From positions 1-46,900 of the forward strand of contig DUNX01000061.1 of assembly GCA_012839115.1 (NCBI GenBank): a stretch of DNA of 46,900 bases, read 5' to 3'. Origin of the DNA: Bacillota bacterium. Lineage in GTDB: Bacteria > Bacillota > UBA4882 > UBA10575. Positions 34,577 through 42,805 of the stretch are shown one piece after another. Below the pieces are notes generated by a model, which ran no database searches, had not been told where the DNA came from, and saw nothing but the letters and a program-made list of their open reading frames with translations. The position numbers were made by a program, and so were the translations under genes. Numbering within the stretch: the stretch's first letter is position 1; each line of letters starts with the position of its first letter.

Positions 34577-35023
34577 TCAACGCGGACCTACCCGGATGAT
34601 CCGAACCACGGATATGTCTTTACGGCTTGTATGGGTTACGGTAATAGTAACCTCTTTGAGATATACAGTATCGCCGGTTTGCGCATTGACAACATTCCCC
34701 GCGCTGTTGATAGTTAAATCTGCTACCGTCCAGGTGATGTTGTACCCCAAATGTACATCGGTGGTATCGGCAATACTCGCAAAATCCCCCCGGGCCGCCA
34801 TATCTTTCAAGACTTCCACCTCGGAGGTGGCCACCCGTGAGGCACGATTCAAGAGCCTGGCTGTTTCGTAATCCCTCCCGGTAAACTGGAGGGCGCTGCT
34901 GAAGACCAGACCAATTACGGCCAGAAGCACCAGGCCGATCAAAACTTCGACCAGGGTAAATCCGCTCTCCGGCAGCCCAACAATCTTTCGCTTTATCATT
35001 TGCTTAAGCAAATGCTTCTTCAC
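34577..35023 (-). CDS. Minor prepilin (PilV/GspI-like)
   Basis: This 148-residue protein has a long leader (about 20 residues) and the prepilin site ESG/FTLVEVLIGLVLLAVIGLV, with Glu5 kept. The globular part shows repeated Thr/Val-rich strands. The start is taken as GTG at 35023, seven bases after AGGAGG; a TTG three bases earlier is possible. The order GspH-, PilV-, PilW- and PilX-like matches a minor pilin tip cluster. Confidence 0.85.
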   Translation of the reverse strand: MKKHLLKQMIKRKIVGLPESGFTLVEVLIGLVLLAVIGLVFSSALQFTGRDYETARLLNRASRVATSEVEVLKDMAARGDFASIADTTDVHLGYNITWTVADLTINSAGNVVNAQTGDTVYLKEVTITVTHTSRKDISVVRIIRVGPR

Positions 35024-35045
35024 CAAATCGCCTCCTGCGCGCAGA

Positions 35046-35513
35046 TCAACGGATCATCCCGGTGGCGGCATAAACAGTGAATACCCGAGTTCTCCCGGAC
35101 CCGCCGGTAATCGTCACATTTCCCCCCACCGGATTACCGCTCCCGTTATGGGGCAGGCCTTGGCTGTTGAAGTAGATTTGTTTCGCACCGCCAAAGGTTA
35201 TCGTCCAGCCGGCGTTACTTTCCGGATAGTTCCTGTTACGAAGCTGCCGTCCTGTCGCCACCACGGTAATGGTATAATCAACCCCGCTCGTAAAACTCAC
35301 TCTTATATCGGTATTCAGGTCCATCGCGCTCTTGCGGGCAAACCTGAGATCATTCAAAAGTTGGTCGGAAATAGTATCAAACCGCATTGCCCGGTAGGTA
35401 TCGGCAACACGCGGTGCGGCAATCATCCCCGCCAAGGCGATAATAGCCAAAACAAACATCAATTCCACCAGCGTAAAGCCGGCGGTTGCGTTTTCTTTTT
35501 CTTTTTTCCACAT
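35046..35513 (-). CDS. Minor prepilin (GspH/FimT-like)
   Basis: This 155-residue protein has the prepilin site TAG/FTLVELMFVLAIIALAGMIAA and a GspH/FimT-like body (DQLLNDLRFARKSAMDLNTDIRV, a segment typical of that family). The start follows GAGGAGAA. It lies just downstream of a structured gap and a probable internal promoter, which separate it from the major pilin gene. Confidence 0.87.
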   Translation of the reverse strand: MWKKEKENATAGFTLVELMFVLAIIALAGMIAAPRVADTYRAMRFDTISDQLLNDLRFARKSAMDLNTDIRVSFTSGVDYTITVVATGRQLRNRNYPESNAGWTITFGGAKQIYFNSQGLPHNGSGNPVGGNVTITGGSGRTRVFTVYAATGMIR

Positions 35514-35589
35514 TTTTTCTCCTCAGGCACAGGTCGCGCCGGAAAATCCTTTGTTTTCTACAGGCAAGCTAAACCCTGCCCGCTTGTGT

Positions 35590-35629
35590 TTGGGAATTGG
35601 GGGGTGGTTGCACCCCCCTTGACTCCCAA
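35590..35629 (-). ncRNA. Structured leader between major and minor pilin genes
   Basis: A perfect 8-bp stem, GGGGGGTG (35599-35606) with CACCCCCC (35611-35618), sits inside a second 6-bp stem, TTGGGA (35590-35595) with TCCCAA (35624-35629). No T-run follows, so it is not a plain terminator. It lies in the transcript about 76 bases before the GspH-like gene. It may protect the pilin mRNA or lower downstream expression. I recognised no known riboswitch class. Confidence 0.5.
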
Positions 35630-35661
35630 TTTACCTCGTAAGCACCAAATAAAAAGAGCTG

Positions 35662-35670
35662 AGTATAGCA
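35662..35670 (-). promoter_or_regulatory. Possible internal extended -10 promoter for the minor pilin genes
   Basis: On the minus strand TGC-TATACT (35670-35662) is a TGn-extended -10 with one mismatch. No -35 box at the right spacing is visible. It would produce a transcript starting near 35655 that includes the hairpin. Confidence 0.35.
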
Positions 35671-35690
35671 ATGATACAATGGTGCAACGC

Positions 35691-36080
35691 TTAGTGGTCG
35701 CTACAGGTTACCGAATGATTTGAATTCACTGTATAAGTTCCTTTACCAGGACATTCAGGCGCACTTTTCAATAGCTGGATGCTTTGGCCCCGGGTAGTAA
35801 ATGTAGTGGAGAGAGCAGTCGCCCAATCTGATGTTGATGAAAAGCCAGAAGGATCATCCATTGTACCAGTTCCGTCATCCAAGGCCCAGTAATACAGATA
35901 CTGTTCAATCGCTGTCTCCATGGACTGCCGCGCAGCCCGGCAGGCTGAAGCCTGAGCGTCATCCCGCATGTCGATGAAACGCGGTACTGCCACCGCAGCC
36001 AGAATCCCAAGGATCAACATGACAATCAAGAGTTCAATCAGGGTAAACCCTTTTTCCTCTCTGAAAAGTCTTTTTAACAT
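35691..36080 (-). CDS. pilA: Major-pilin-like type IV prepilin
   Basis: This 129-residue prepilin has the clearest signal in the cluster: REEKG/FTLIELLIVMLILGILAAVAVPRF, with Glu5. A helical stalk (DDAQASACRAARQSMETAIEQYLYYW) and a small beta region with Cys in ECPG and near the C-terminus (TCSDH) follow. GGAGGTG precedes the ATG. It is the likely main subunit because of its compact size and its place right after pilC, but expression data would be needed. Three Cys residues are visible; two could form a disulfide. Confidence 0.88.
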   Translation of the reverse strand: MLKRLFREEKGFTLIELLIVMLILGILAAVAVPRFIDMRDDAQASACRAARQSMETAIEQYLYYWALDDGTGTMDDPSGFSSTSDWATALSTTFTTRGQSIQLLKSAPECPGKGTYTVNSNHSVTCSDH

Positions 36081-36143
36081 TCTGTTTCACCTCCTTTCAA
36101 CGGTCTATGCCGTTTATTTTATTTAAAGTGTACTCATCTAAAT

Positions 36144-37376
36144 CTAAAGCGCCGCTCCGCTGCTGAGTTGCATCATGGGCATAACCACCGAGATGACGAT
36201 GACGCCAACAGCCAAACCCATAAGGATGATGACCGCCGGCTCGATCATAGCTGTCAGGCCTTCCACTGCATAGCCCGCTTCTTTCTCATAGAAGTCGGCG
36301 ATCTCATTGAGCATGGTCGAAAGTTCTCCGGTCTCCTCGCCCACAGCAATCATCTGCGTGACCATTGCCGGGTATACCCCGGTATCGGCCAGGGGACCGG
36401 CCAGCCCGCTGCCTTTTGTCAGATTTACGCGGGCTTTTGCTACAGAAGAAGCGATTACGCCGTTGGCCACCGCCCGTTCAACAATCTCCAAGCTGGTAGT
36501 GATGAGGATCCCGCTGTCGAGGAGGGTGGCCAGGAGACGGGAGAACCGGGCGACCACTGTCTTTTGGACCACCGGCCCGATAATCTTCATCCTGTAAAGC
36601 AGCCGGTCAATGGCCATTTTCCCCTGGGGGGTTTTCCGGTAAAAATTGAAGCCAACACCTGCCGCTACCGCAAGAAACAGAAACAGGTACCAATAAGCGC
36701 TCAGGAAATTGCTGATGGCAATGAGTACTTTGGTCGGGCCTGGGAGTTCGACCCCTGCTTCTGTAAACATCTCAACAAAAACCGGCATGATCAAAACCAT
36801 AACCAAAACCACGGCGATCACCGCCACCACGGCAATAACCACCGGGTAGGCAAGGGCGCCAATAATTTTCTTCCGTAGCATGAATTCACGTTCAAAATAT
36901 TCTGCCAAACGTTCCAGGACCGTTTCCAATTGCCCGCCGGTTTCCCCGGCCTCCACCATGTGGATGTAAATGGAAGGAAAGACCTTAGGAAAGCGTTCCA
37001 AGGCCTGGTGGAGAGGGTTACCGCTTTCCACATCCCGCCGGATGCCAGTGATCACCTCAGCGAGCAACGGGTTTTCCGCCTGCTCTTCCATAATCTTTAA
37101 ACAGGCGCTGAGGTTGACCCCTGCCCTGATTAAGACAGCAAACTGGCGGGTAAAAAGCAGGAGGTCTCTAAGGGCGATCCGTCTTACCCTCCCGCCGGCT
37201 CCTTTTCTTTCCGACTGCGCCCTGCTTTCACCTGCCGGTCGCAGGGAACTGATGAATAATCCCTGATCCCTAAGTTTAGCAGCGGCTTCACGGATCCCGG
37301 CCGCTTCGATCTCTCCCCTGCTGATCGCCCCGTTCCTATCTCTTACCTGGTAAACAAAGGATGGCACCTTCTCCAC
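36144..37376 (-). CDS. pilC: Type IV pilus inner-membrane platform PilC (GspF family)
   Basis: This 410-residue GspF-family protein has two T2SS-F domains (about 70-195 and 270-395) and three membrane helices, including AYPVVIAVVAVIAVVLVMVL. Each half has the family motif: VEAGETGGQLETVLERLA and IAVGEETGELSTMLNEIA. PilC binds the motor ATPases and incorporates pilin. The start is a GTG after AGGAGAGG. The second domain ends near the C-terminus with PAVIILMGLAVGVIVI, as usual. Confidence 0.95.
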   Translation of the reverse strand: MEKVPSFVYQVRDRNGAISRGEIEAAGIREAAAKLRDQGLFISSLRPAGESRAQSERKGAGGRVRRIALRDLLLFTRQFAVLIRAGVNLSACLKIMEEQAENPLLAEVITGIRRDVESGNPLHQALERFPKVFPSIYIHMVEAGETGGQLETVLERLAEYFEREFMLRKKIIGALAYPVVIAVVAVIAVVLVMVLIMPVFVEMFTEAGVELPGPTKVLIAISNFLSAYWYLFLFLAVAAGVGFNFYRKTPQGKMAIDRLLYRMKIIGPVVQKTVVARFSRLLATLLDSGILITTSLEIVERAVANGVIASSVAKARVNLTKGSGLAGPLADTGVYPAMVTQMIAVGEETGELSTMLNEIADFYEKEAGYAVEGLTAMIEPAVIILMGLAVGVIVISVVMPMMQLSSGAAL

Positions 37377-37396
37377 CCCCTCTCCTGCAAAACCGG

Positions 37397-38455
37397 TTAA
37401 AACTCAACCATACGCTTAAATTCTTCCGGATCGGAGGCCCGCAGGAGCGCCTCCTGGATCGTAATCTTCCGTTGCCGGTAAAGGTCCCGGAGAGAACTGT
37501 CCATGGTCTGCATCCCCAATTTCCCGCCGGTCTGCATCACCGTGGGCAGCTGGTAGGTCTTGCCCTCCCGGATAATATTCCGTACCGCGCTGGTGGCCAC
37601 CAAAACCTCACAGGCCAATACCCGGCCCGGTATGTCGGCTCTGGGTAACAGTTGCTGCGAGACAATCCCCTGCAGGGTCAGGGAAAGCTGGATCCGGATC
37701 TGCGCCTGCTGGTGGGGGGGGAAGACATCAATAATCCGGTCGACGGTTTGTGTGGCGTCGTTCGTATGTAAAGTGGCAAAGACAAGGTGACCGGTTTCCG
37801 CCGCTGTCAAGGCCGTCTGGATCGTCTCGAAATCCCGCATCTCTCCCACCAGGATGACGTCGGGGTCCTCCCGGAGCGCCGCCCGGAGGGCCCCGGGAAA
37901 GGATGCCGTATCCGTGCCGATCTCCCGCTGGTTGACGAGGCTCCTCCCATGGTGATGGAGATACTCGATGGGATCCTCCAAGGTGATAATATGGCAACTC
38001 CTGTTGGTATTGATAATATCAATCAACGACGCCAAGGTGGTACTCTTCCCGCTCCCGGTAGGTCCGGTAATCAGCACCATCCCCCTGTTTTTCTCGGTAA
38101 AATCCCTGACTACCTCCGGCAAGCCCAGCCGCTCAAAGGAGGGAATTTCATGGGGGATCAACCGCATAACCGCGGAAACCGTGCTCCGCTGGTTAAAAAC
38201 ATTCACCCGGAACCGCCCCAAACCCGGCAATCCGTAAGAAAAATCCACCTGGCCGTTGCGGTCCAGTTCCGCCTTTCTCTCAGCGGTAAGCGCCGGTTCC
38301 AGGAGGTTTGGGATCGTCTCCTTTGTTAATACCGGCTGGCCTTCAATGAAGGTCAACTCCCCGTTGATCCTGAGAACCGGTGGCCGCCCGGTTGTCAGGT
38401 GTAAGTCGGAAGCTCCTTTTTCCACAGCTATGCGCAGCAGATCGGCAAGCTCCAA
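37397..38455 (-). CDS. pilT: Type IV pilus retraction ATPase PilT
   Basis: This 352-residue hexameric ATPase drives pilus disassembly and twitching. It starts with ELADLLRIAVEKGASDLHL, the family's first helix. Walker A is GPTGSGKSTTLASL, the Asp box is IITLEDPIEY, Walker B is DVILVGEMRD, and the His box is GHLVFATLHTNDA. The PilT-type AIRNLIRE-like helix is seen as AVRNIIREGKTYQL. The start is a TTG at 38455, seven bases after GAGGAGGGG; an open frame upstream overlaps pilB without support. It follows pilB by 16 bases. Confidence 0.95.
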   Translation of the reverse strand: MELADLLRIAVEKGASDLHLTTGRPPVLRINGELTFIEGQPVLTKETIPNLLEPALTAERKAELDRNGQVDFSYGLPGLGRFRVNVFNQRSTVSAVMRLIPHEIPSFERLGLPEVVRDFTEKNRGMVLITGPTGSGKSTTLASLIDIINTNRSCHIITLEDPIEYLHHHGRSLVNQREIGTDTASFPGALRAALREDPDVILVGEMRDFETIQTALTAAETGHLVFATLHTNDATQTVDRIIDVFPPHQQAQIRIQLSLTLQGIVSQQLLPRADIPGRVLACEVLVATSAVRNIIREGKTYQLPTVMQTGGKLGMQTMDSSLRDLYRQRKITIQEALLRASDPEEFKRMVEF

Positions 38456-38471
38456 AACTGGTCCCCTCCTC

Positions 38472-40172
38472 TTACATGCTGTATGATGCCCTGACAACCT
38501 CTTCCAAGGTTGTCTTGCCCTGTAACGCCTTTAAGAGCCCGTCTTGGAAAAGGGTTTTCATCCCCGCTTTGACAGCCTCCTCTTTTATGGCGCCGGCAGG
38601 GACATCCCTGCTAATCAAGGTCCTTAGTTGCGGGTCTAATAAAAGAACTTCATGGATGGCAAGACGGCCGGTGTATCCCGTCCCGTTACACTGACGGCAA
38701 CCCTTCCCCCGGTAAAAGATTAATTGTTCCTCCGGATGATCCGGGAGGTTCTCCCGAACGCTCCGGTAAAAAGTATTCACCTGCTCCAGGGGGTACGGTT
38801 CTTTGCACCCGTCGCAAACCCCCCTGACCAACCGTTGGGCTACGACCCCAATGACGGTTGAGGCGACCAAAAAAGGTTCGATTTCCATATCAATCAGCCG
38901 TGTAATACTACTCGGCGCATCATTCGTATGCAAGGTGGAAAGTACCAGGTGCCCGGTGAGGGCGGCCTGTGTAGCGATGCGGGCGGTTTCGTTATCACGG
39001 ATCTCCCCGACCATGATGATATCCGGGTCTTGCCGCAAGAAAGAACGGAGGGCGGCGGCAAAGGTCAGCCCGGCCTTTTGGTTTACTTGTACCTGGTTGA
39101 CCCCGTGAATCTGGTACTCTACCGGGTCTTCAACGGTCATAATATTGACCTCGGGCGAGTTCAACTCATTTAAAACCGCACTTAAAGTTGTGGATTTACC
39201 ACTACCGGTCGGTCCGGTGACCAAAATAATTCCGTGGGGTTGCCGGTAAACACTCCTGAATTTTTCCAGGGTCTCCGGTAAAAAACCGAGCCTCTCCATT
39301 TTCGTGAGAACACCGCTCTTAAAAAGGATCCGCATAACGATCTTTTCCCCATGAACGGTGGGGATAGAAGAAACACGGATGTCCACCGGGATCCCTTCCA
39401 CCCGGAGTTGGATCCGCCCGTCCTGCGGCAGCCTTTTTTCGGCGATATTCATCCCGGAGATAATCTTCACCCGGGAAATAATGGCCGCCTGCGTGTTTTT
39501 TGGTGAAGTCATCACCCGGCGGAGCACCCCGTCCACCCGGTAGCGGACGGCCAGTTCCTTTTCGGAAGGCTCCAGATGAATGTCGCTGGCCCGTTCTTTT
39601 ACCGCCTGGCTGATAATGAGGTTCACCAGGCGGACAATGGGCGCGTCCTCCACCAATTCTTCGGCTTCCGGCTCTTCTTCTTTTTTTTCCTCTTCAAACT
39701 CAATATCCAGGTCTTTGAAGACCTCCGCCACAGTACCTTCGATCCCGTAATATTTGCTTAACGCCCGTTCCAAGTCTTCCTCAGTCACAATCACCGGTTG
39801 GATCTCCATATTCAACAACAGGCGGAGGTTGTCCAAGGCCACCACATCAGTGGGGTCAATCATCCCCAGGACCAAGCGGTTTCCGTTTTGTTCCACCGGG
39901 AAGACCTTGTATTTTTTCGCTATGTGTTCCGGAACTGCCACCAGGACCTCCGGGGGGATCTCTCTTTTCGCCAGGACCACATGGGGGATGCCCAACTGGA
40001 ATTCCAGGGCTTCAATAAGGTTTTGTTCGGTTATATGTCCTTTGCTAACCAAAATCCGGCCTAACCGTTCCCCGGTCCGGTTTTGTTCTTGTAAGGCTTC
40101 CTGAAGTGTTTCTGCGGTGATATATCCTGTTGCCACCAACAGGTCGCCCAGTCTTTTTTTTACCAATGCCAC
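38472..40172 (-). CDS. pilB: Type IV pilus extension ATPase PilB (GspE family)
   Basis: This 566-residue ATPase powers pilus assembly. It has an N-terminal MshEN-type (GspE N-terminal) domain with RLGDLLVATGYITAETL and RLGRILVSKGHITEQNL repeats, an N2 linker, and the ATPase core with Walker A GPTGSGKSTTLSAV, LEDPVEY-type TVEDPVEY and the LHTNDAPSS His box. A four-Cys zinc motif (CDGCKEP and CRQCNGTG) is present. MshEN domains bind cyclic di-GMP in some relatives, so regulation by that messenger is possible. The start is a GTG eight bases after GGAGG. It is the first gene of the main pilus operon. Confidence 0.95.
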   Translation of the reverse strand: MALVKKRLGDLLVATGYITAETLQEALQEQNRTGERLGRILVSKGHITEQNLIEALEFQLGIPHVVLAKREIPPEVLVAVPEHIAKKYKVFPVEQNGNRLVLGMIDPTDVVALDNLRLLLNMEIQPVIVTEEDLERALSKYYGIEGTVAEVFKDLDIEFEEEKKEEEPEAEELVEDAPIVRLVNLIISQAVKERASDIHLEPSEKELAVRYRVDGVLRRVMTSPKNTQAAIISRVKIISGMNIAEKRLPQDGRIQLRVEGIPVDIRVSSIPTVHGEKIVMRILFKSGVLTKMERLGFLPETLEKFRSVYRQPHGIILVTGPTGSGKSTTLSAVLNELNSPEVNIMTVEDPVEYQIHGVNQVQVNQKAGLTFAAALRSFLRQDPDIIMVGEIRDNETARIATQAALTGHLVLSTLHTNDAPSSITRLIDMEIEPFLVASTVIGVVAQRLVRGVCDGCKEPYPLEQVNTFYRSVRENLPDHPEEQLIFYRGKGCRQCNGTGYTGRLAIHEVLLLDPQLRTLISRDVPAGAIKEEAVKAGMKTLFQDGLLKALQGKTTLEEVVRASYSM

Positions 40173-40208
40173 CGATAGACCTCCTGGATGATATTCTCCC
40201 GCACATAA

Positions 40209-40237
40209 ATACTACCACATAATTGCATAAATGTCTA
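40209..40237 (-). promoter_or_regulatory. Probable promoter of the pilus operon
   Basis: On the minus strand TAGACA (40237-40232), a 17-base spacer and TAGTAT (40214-40209) form a sigma-A-like promoter with one mismatch in the -35 and one in the -10. It would start the pilB transcript about 30 bases before the GTG. Confidence 0.55.
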
Positions 40238-40327
40238 TGTTATGAATCATATCAATCTCCGTGGCAAGGGTGGTTTCGCGCGTACACGAGCCGATAGTTC
40301 TGTGTGCCAATTTGTTCCTCAACGGTT

Positions 40328-42490
40328 TTATTTTTCCCACCGGACCTCCAGGCTTAACTCCCGCAGGTGGGAATCGGTCAAGGGGATGTAGGTATTTTTA
40401 TAAGCAGCGTAGACCCCTCTGGCTAACATAACTTCAACATAATTGGCGCATATGGTATTGGCGTCTGGAAGAGCACTGAATTTTGAAAACTGGTAGCAGC
40501 GGTAGTCAAATCCGGCGGAAACAGCCGGAACCGGTCCTAGCCGCAGTAAGTTAAGTTCCAGTTTGCCGGTGAGGATCGGGAAATAGATATCTTTCCTGTT
40601 TCCATTCTCAAATGAAAGGTCGAGGGAGAGGATTTTCCCTGCCGTAACCCCAAAACCTACATAGTAACCGGTTTCTGGTGTATAAACCGGGTCATCAAGC
40701 AAGGCCAGGGGTCTCCCTGGGAAACTGGGGTCACCAAGAAAGGCCAAGGCCCATAAGGTACTGAGCGTATTCATATCATAATCGCCACCGAAGTAGTTGG
40801 GGTGAAATCCTTTCCCCAGGTAACGGCCGGCTATCCGGTAACGGAAAGCGCCTGCCTTTCCCAGCACGCCGCTTTCCATCCCCCACCCGTAACGGGAAGA
40901 TTTCAGAGCAGCCGCTTCCATATAGGGCTGGAAGGCCTCTGTGACGAAAAAGCCGGCATCAATGGCCAGGCCTTGGCTGGCAAATCCCGGTAGTAAGGAC
41001 CGCAAATCCTTAATTATACTGTTATCAACAACATAGGTAAGACCCAACTGCAGGTTAAGGCGGTCAGAATTGAAAGTCTCCTCGATCCGGCCGGCATACA
41101 ACGAAGCGCTGTCGAAATCCCAAGGGTTAATGCTCCTGATATTCCAGGGGGCCAGCACCTCAACCCACAGGCCCTCGCCGATGTTTAGCCCGAAGTGGGT
41201 TCTTCTTGTGAATTTGCTGGTATAATCCCCAAGAAGCAAGCCGTATCCATAGGTCAATCCTTCTTCTATGAAATCGTAATTGAGGGAACAAACCTCATTT
41301 TCAAACCTCAACCAGTCCAGAAGGGGGCCGGTTCCCTGTCTGCCATTTATGCTCTCACCAAACTTAACTCTACCGGTGGTTTGAGCAAAGCTGAAAGGCA
41401 ACACAAGCCCGAAACTATAGTCTGAGCCGAAGACGTTATAAAACTGGGGTTTCAGCGACATTGTAGTTTGGGAGACGCCCTCCAGTCCCCTCACGGTCAT
41501 ACTCCCGCCCATCTGGTAGGCGGAACCAGAAAAGGTCTGCATTGCGGTGGATTTTTTACCCAAAAAACCCTCGCCCCGCAAAATATCCTCGCGCATTTCT
41601 GCGGTTAGACGGTGGGAAGAATAGCTTGGGATCCCGCCCCCTGTTGGCAGCAGCGCTTTTTGCCCCTGGACAACCGGGAAGAGAAGGCCGCTCTCCCCAT
41701 CCTCCATCAGCAATTCTCCTTGATAGGTAATGGCCTCTGTCCCCTTACTGGAGACGGCGACCTCGAAAGCTCTGCCATAAGCATAGAGTTCTGCGCCAGG
41801 GGTACGAATCTGGAAAAGACTGCTTCCTTCTGTAAAAACCTGGGAGGCAACAAAGAGTTGCCCGGAAACCAAATTAAGCCGGACCTCCTTACCGGTTGTC
41901 GTAATCCCTCGTTTTACGGAAACAAGGCGCAAAACCGTACCGGGCTGTACGATTATCTGCGAACCGTCAAACAACTCCAGGTTTAGCCAGGAATCGGCGG
42001 CGGCGGTCACTGTAACGCCGGCGACCAGTTTTTCTCCGGAACGCAATAACCGGGCGCCGGGTTGAATCTCTGCCTTGCCAATGACTTGGGTGACCAGAAC
42101 CGACTCGTCCTTCCGGGTGGGCGGTTCCGGCTCAATAATATAGAAAACAATAGCCTCCAGTACCTTTCCGGTTTCCGGATCAATAATCCGGATCTCCGCC
42201 AAACCGGGCGTGGCCGGAGTGATATAGACAAAGTGGCCGATCCCGTCTTTAATACGCAGCCCGGAGGTTAAAACTGCCGGATCCTTCAATCCCCCCTTGG
42301 TTACTTCGATCGTCACTGTCTTCTCTCCGGTCAGCGGCTTATTTTCCTCATCCACCAACCGGAGATTCACCGGCACTTCGGTCCTGGGCGGCATCTCCCT
42401 CATTTCGGCCGCTCCAGCCGGACCCGCTATGCCAGTAATAAAGAGCAATATCAGAAAAAACCCGCAAGTAAAAAGAGCAGTTTTTTTCAT
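40328..42490 (-). CDS. Exported FecR-domain and predicted outer-membrane beta-barrel protein
   Basis: This 720-residue protein has a clear signal peptide (basic KK, hydrophobic core, AGAAE). It continues with a beta-sandwich of Ig-like type (about 38-130; VPVNLRLVDEENKPLTGEKTV), then a FecR-like domain (about 140-260) with the GDGSQIIVQPGT-like motif (LFDGSQIIVQPGTVLRL). The last ~390 residues alternate short polar turns with amphipathic strands (for example FGLVLPFSF, YGYGLLLGDYTSKF, YYVGFGVTAG) and look like a porin-type barrel, ending in SLEVRWEK. This order (sandwich, FecR, barrel) suggests an outer-membrane protein. It lies directly upstream of pilB, with 155 bases between. Family membership was not recognised beyond FecR. 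Confidence 0.7.
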   Translation of the reverse strand: MKKTALFTCGFFLILLFITGIAGPAGAAEMREMPPRTEVPVNLRLVDEENKPLTGEKTVTIEVTKGGLKDPAVLTSGLRIKDGIGHFVYITPATPGLAEIRIIDPETGKVLEAIVFYIIEPEPPTRKDESVLVTQVIGKAEIQPGARLLRSGEKLVAGVTVTAAADSWLNLELFDGSQIIVQPGTVLRLVSVKRGITTTGKEVRLNLVSGQLFVASQVFTEGSSLFQIRTPGAELYAYGRAFEVAVSSKGTEAITYQGELLMEDGESGLLFPVVQGQKALLPTGGGIPSYSSHRLTAEMREDILRGEGFLGKKSTAMQTFSGSAYQMGGSMTVRGLEGVSQTTMSLKPQFYNVFGSDYSFGLVLPFSFAQTTGRVKFGESINGRQGTGPLLDWLRFENEVCSLNYDFIEEGLTYGYGLLLGDYTSKFTRRTHFGLNIGEGLWVEVLAPWNIRSINPWDFDSASLYAGRIEETFNSDRLNLQLGLTYVVDNSIIKDLRSLLPGFASQGLAIDAGFFVTEAFQPYMEAAALKSSRYGWGMESGVLGKAGAFRYRIAGRYLGKGFHPNYFGGDYDMNTLSTLWALAFLGDPSFPGRPLALLDDPVYTPETGYYVGFGVTAGKILSLDLSFENGNRKDIYFPILTGKLELNLLRLGPVPAVSAGFDYRCYQFSKFSALPDANTICANYVEVMLARGVYAAYKNTYIPLTDSHLRELSLEVRWEK

Positions 42491-42630
42491 CTATGTATAA
42501 GCCCCCCTATTTTTTTCATCTCCCGTATGACTCTTAATTACTTGTTTCATTTCAATATCAATATTTGACATTAAAGCAAGTTTTCCTTTTTTTTCAGCAA
42601 AGATTATTTTATTAATTTAGAATATTTCTT
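42491..42630. other. Leader region of the FecR/beta-barrel gene
   Basis: The AT-rich stretch holds an imperfect palindrome near 42551-42567 (TCAATATCAATATTTGA) and possible weak promoter boxes, but no confident -35/-10 pair. The ATG at 42490 follows a run of six G residues at a spacing of about 12. Confidence 0.3.
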
Positions 42631-42657
42631 AAAAAAAACCGGGTCAAAAGACCCGGT
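42631..42657 (-). terminator. Strong leftward intrinsic terminator
   Basis: On the minus strand ACCGGGTC (42657-42650) and GACCCGGT (42645-42638) form a perfect 8-bp stem with a TTTT loop, followed by seven T residues. It ends the predicted small RNA and/or transcripts from the Spy-like gene. Confidence 0.9.
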
Positions 42658-42665
42658 ACGGGAAG

Positions 42666-42751
42666 CAGTCGTCCACGCGCGTACGTGGTTTATGGATGCA
42701 GAGCGGCCAGCGCTAATACGGTCTCTCCCGCAAAGACAGTCGTCCACGCGC
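42666..42751. repeat. 15-bp direct repeat CAGTCGTCCACGCGC
   Basis: Exact copies lie at 42666-42680 and 42737-42751, 71 bases apart start to start, both inside the candidate small RNA. Confidence 0.8.
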
Positions 42752-42762
42752 TTGGATGCGCA

Positions 42763-42794
42763 CGCGTTTGGATGCGCGTACGCATCCAAACGCG
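42763..42794. repeat. 32-bp palindrome with 14-bp arms
   Basis: CGCGTTTGGATGCG (42763-42776) and CGCATCCAAACGCG (42781-42794) are perfect inverted arms around CGTA. A further TTGGATGCG copy lies at 42752-42760, so the 9-mer is present three times. Confidence 0.85.
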
Positions 42795-42805
42795 ATTAAT
42801 CCTAG

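Larger units (their letters stand above)
42631..42799 (-). ncRNA. Candidate small RNA between the Spy-like and beta-barrel genes
   Basis: A predicted transcript of about 168 bases begins a few bases past a TTGATC-17-TATAAC promoter and ends at the strong terminator. It carries a palindrome with 14-bp arms (42763-42794) and two direct copies of a 15-mer (42666-42680 and 42737-42751). A smaller palindrome (CCACG...CGTGG, 42673-42688) overlaps the first copy. No open frame with a ribosome-binding site lies within it. It could instead be the 3' untranslated region of the Spy-like gene, or a leader for the beta-barrel gene with attenuation. I do not recognise a known RNA family. Confidence 0.45.

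Noticed and set aside
36168-36878. 236-codon open frame opposite pilC
   Set aside because: His/Asn-rich shadow of hydrophobic codons in pilC; no ribosome-binding site or family match.
42666-42794. CRISPR array or transposon end
   Set aside because: Only two copies of the 15-mer with unequal context and no cas genes or transposase; the palindrome lacks target-site duplications.
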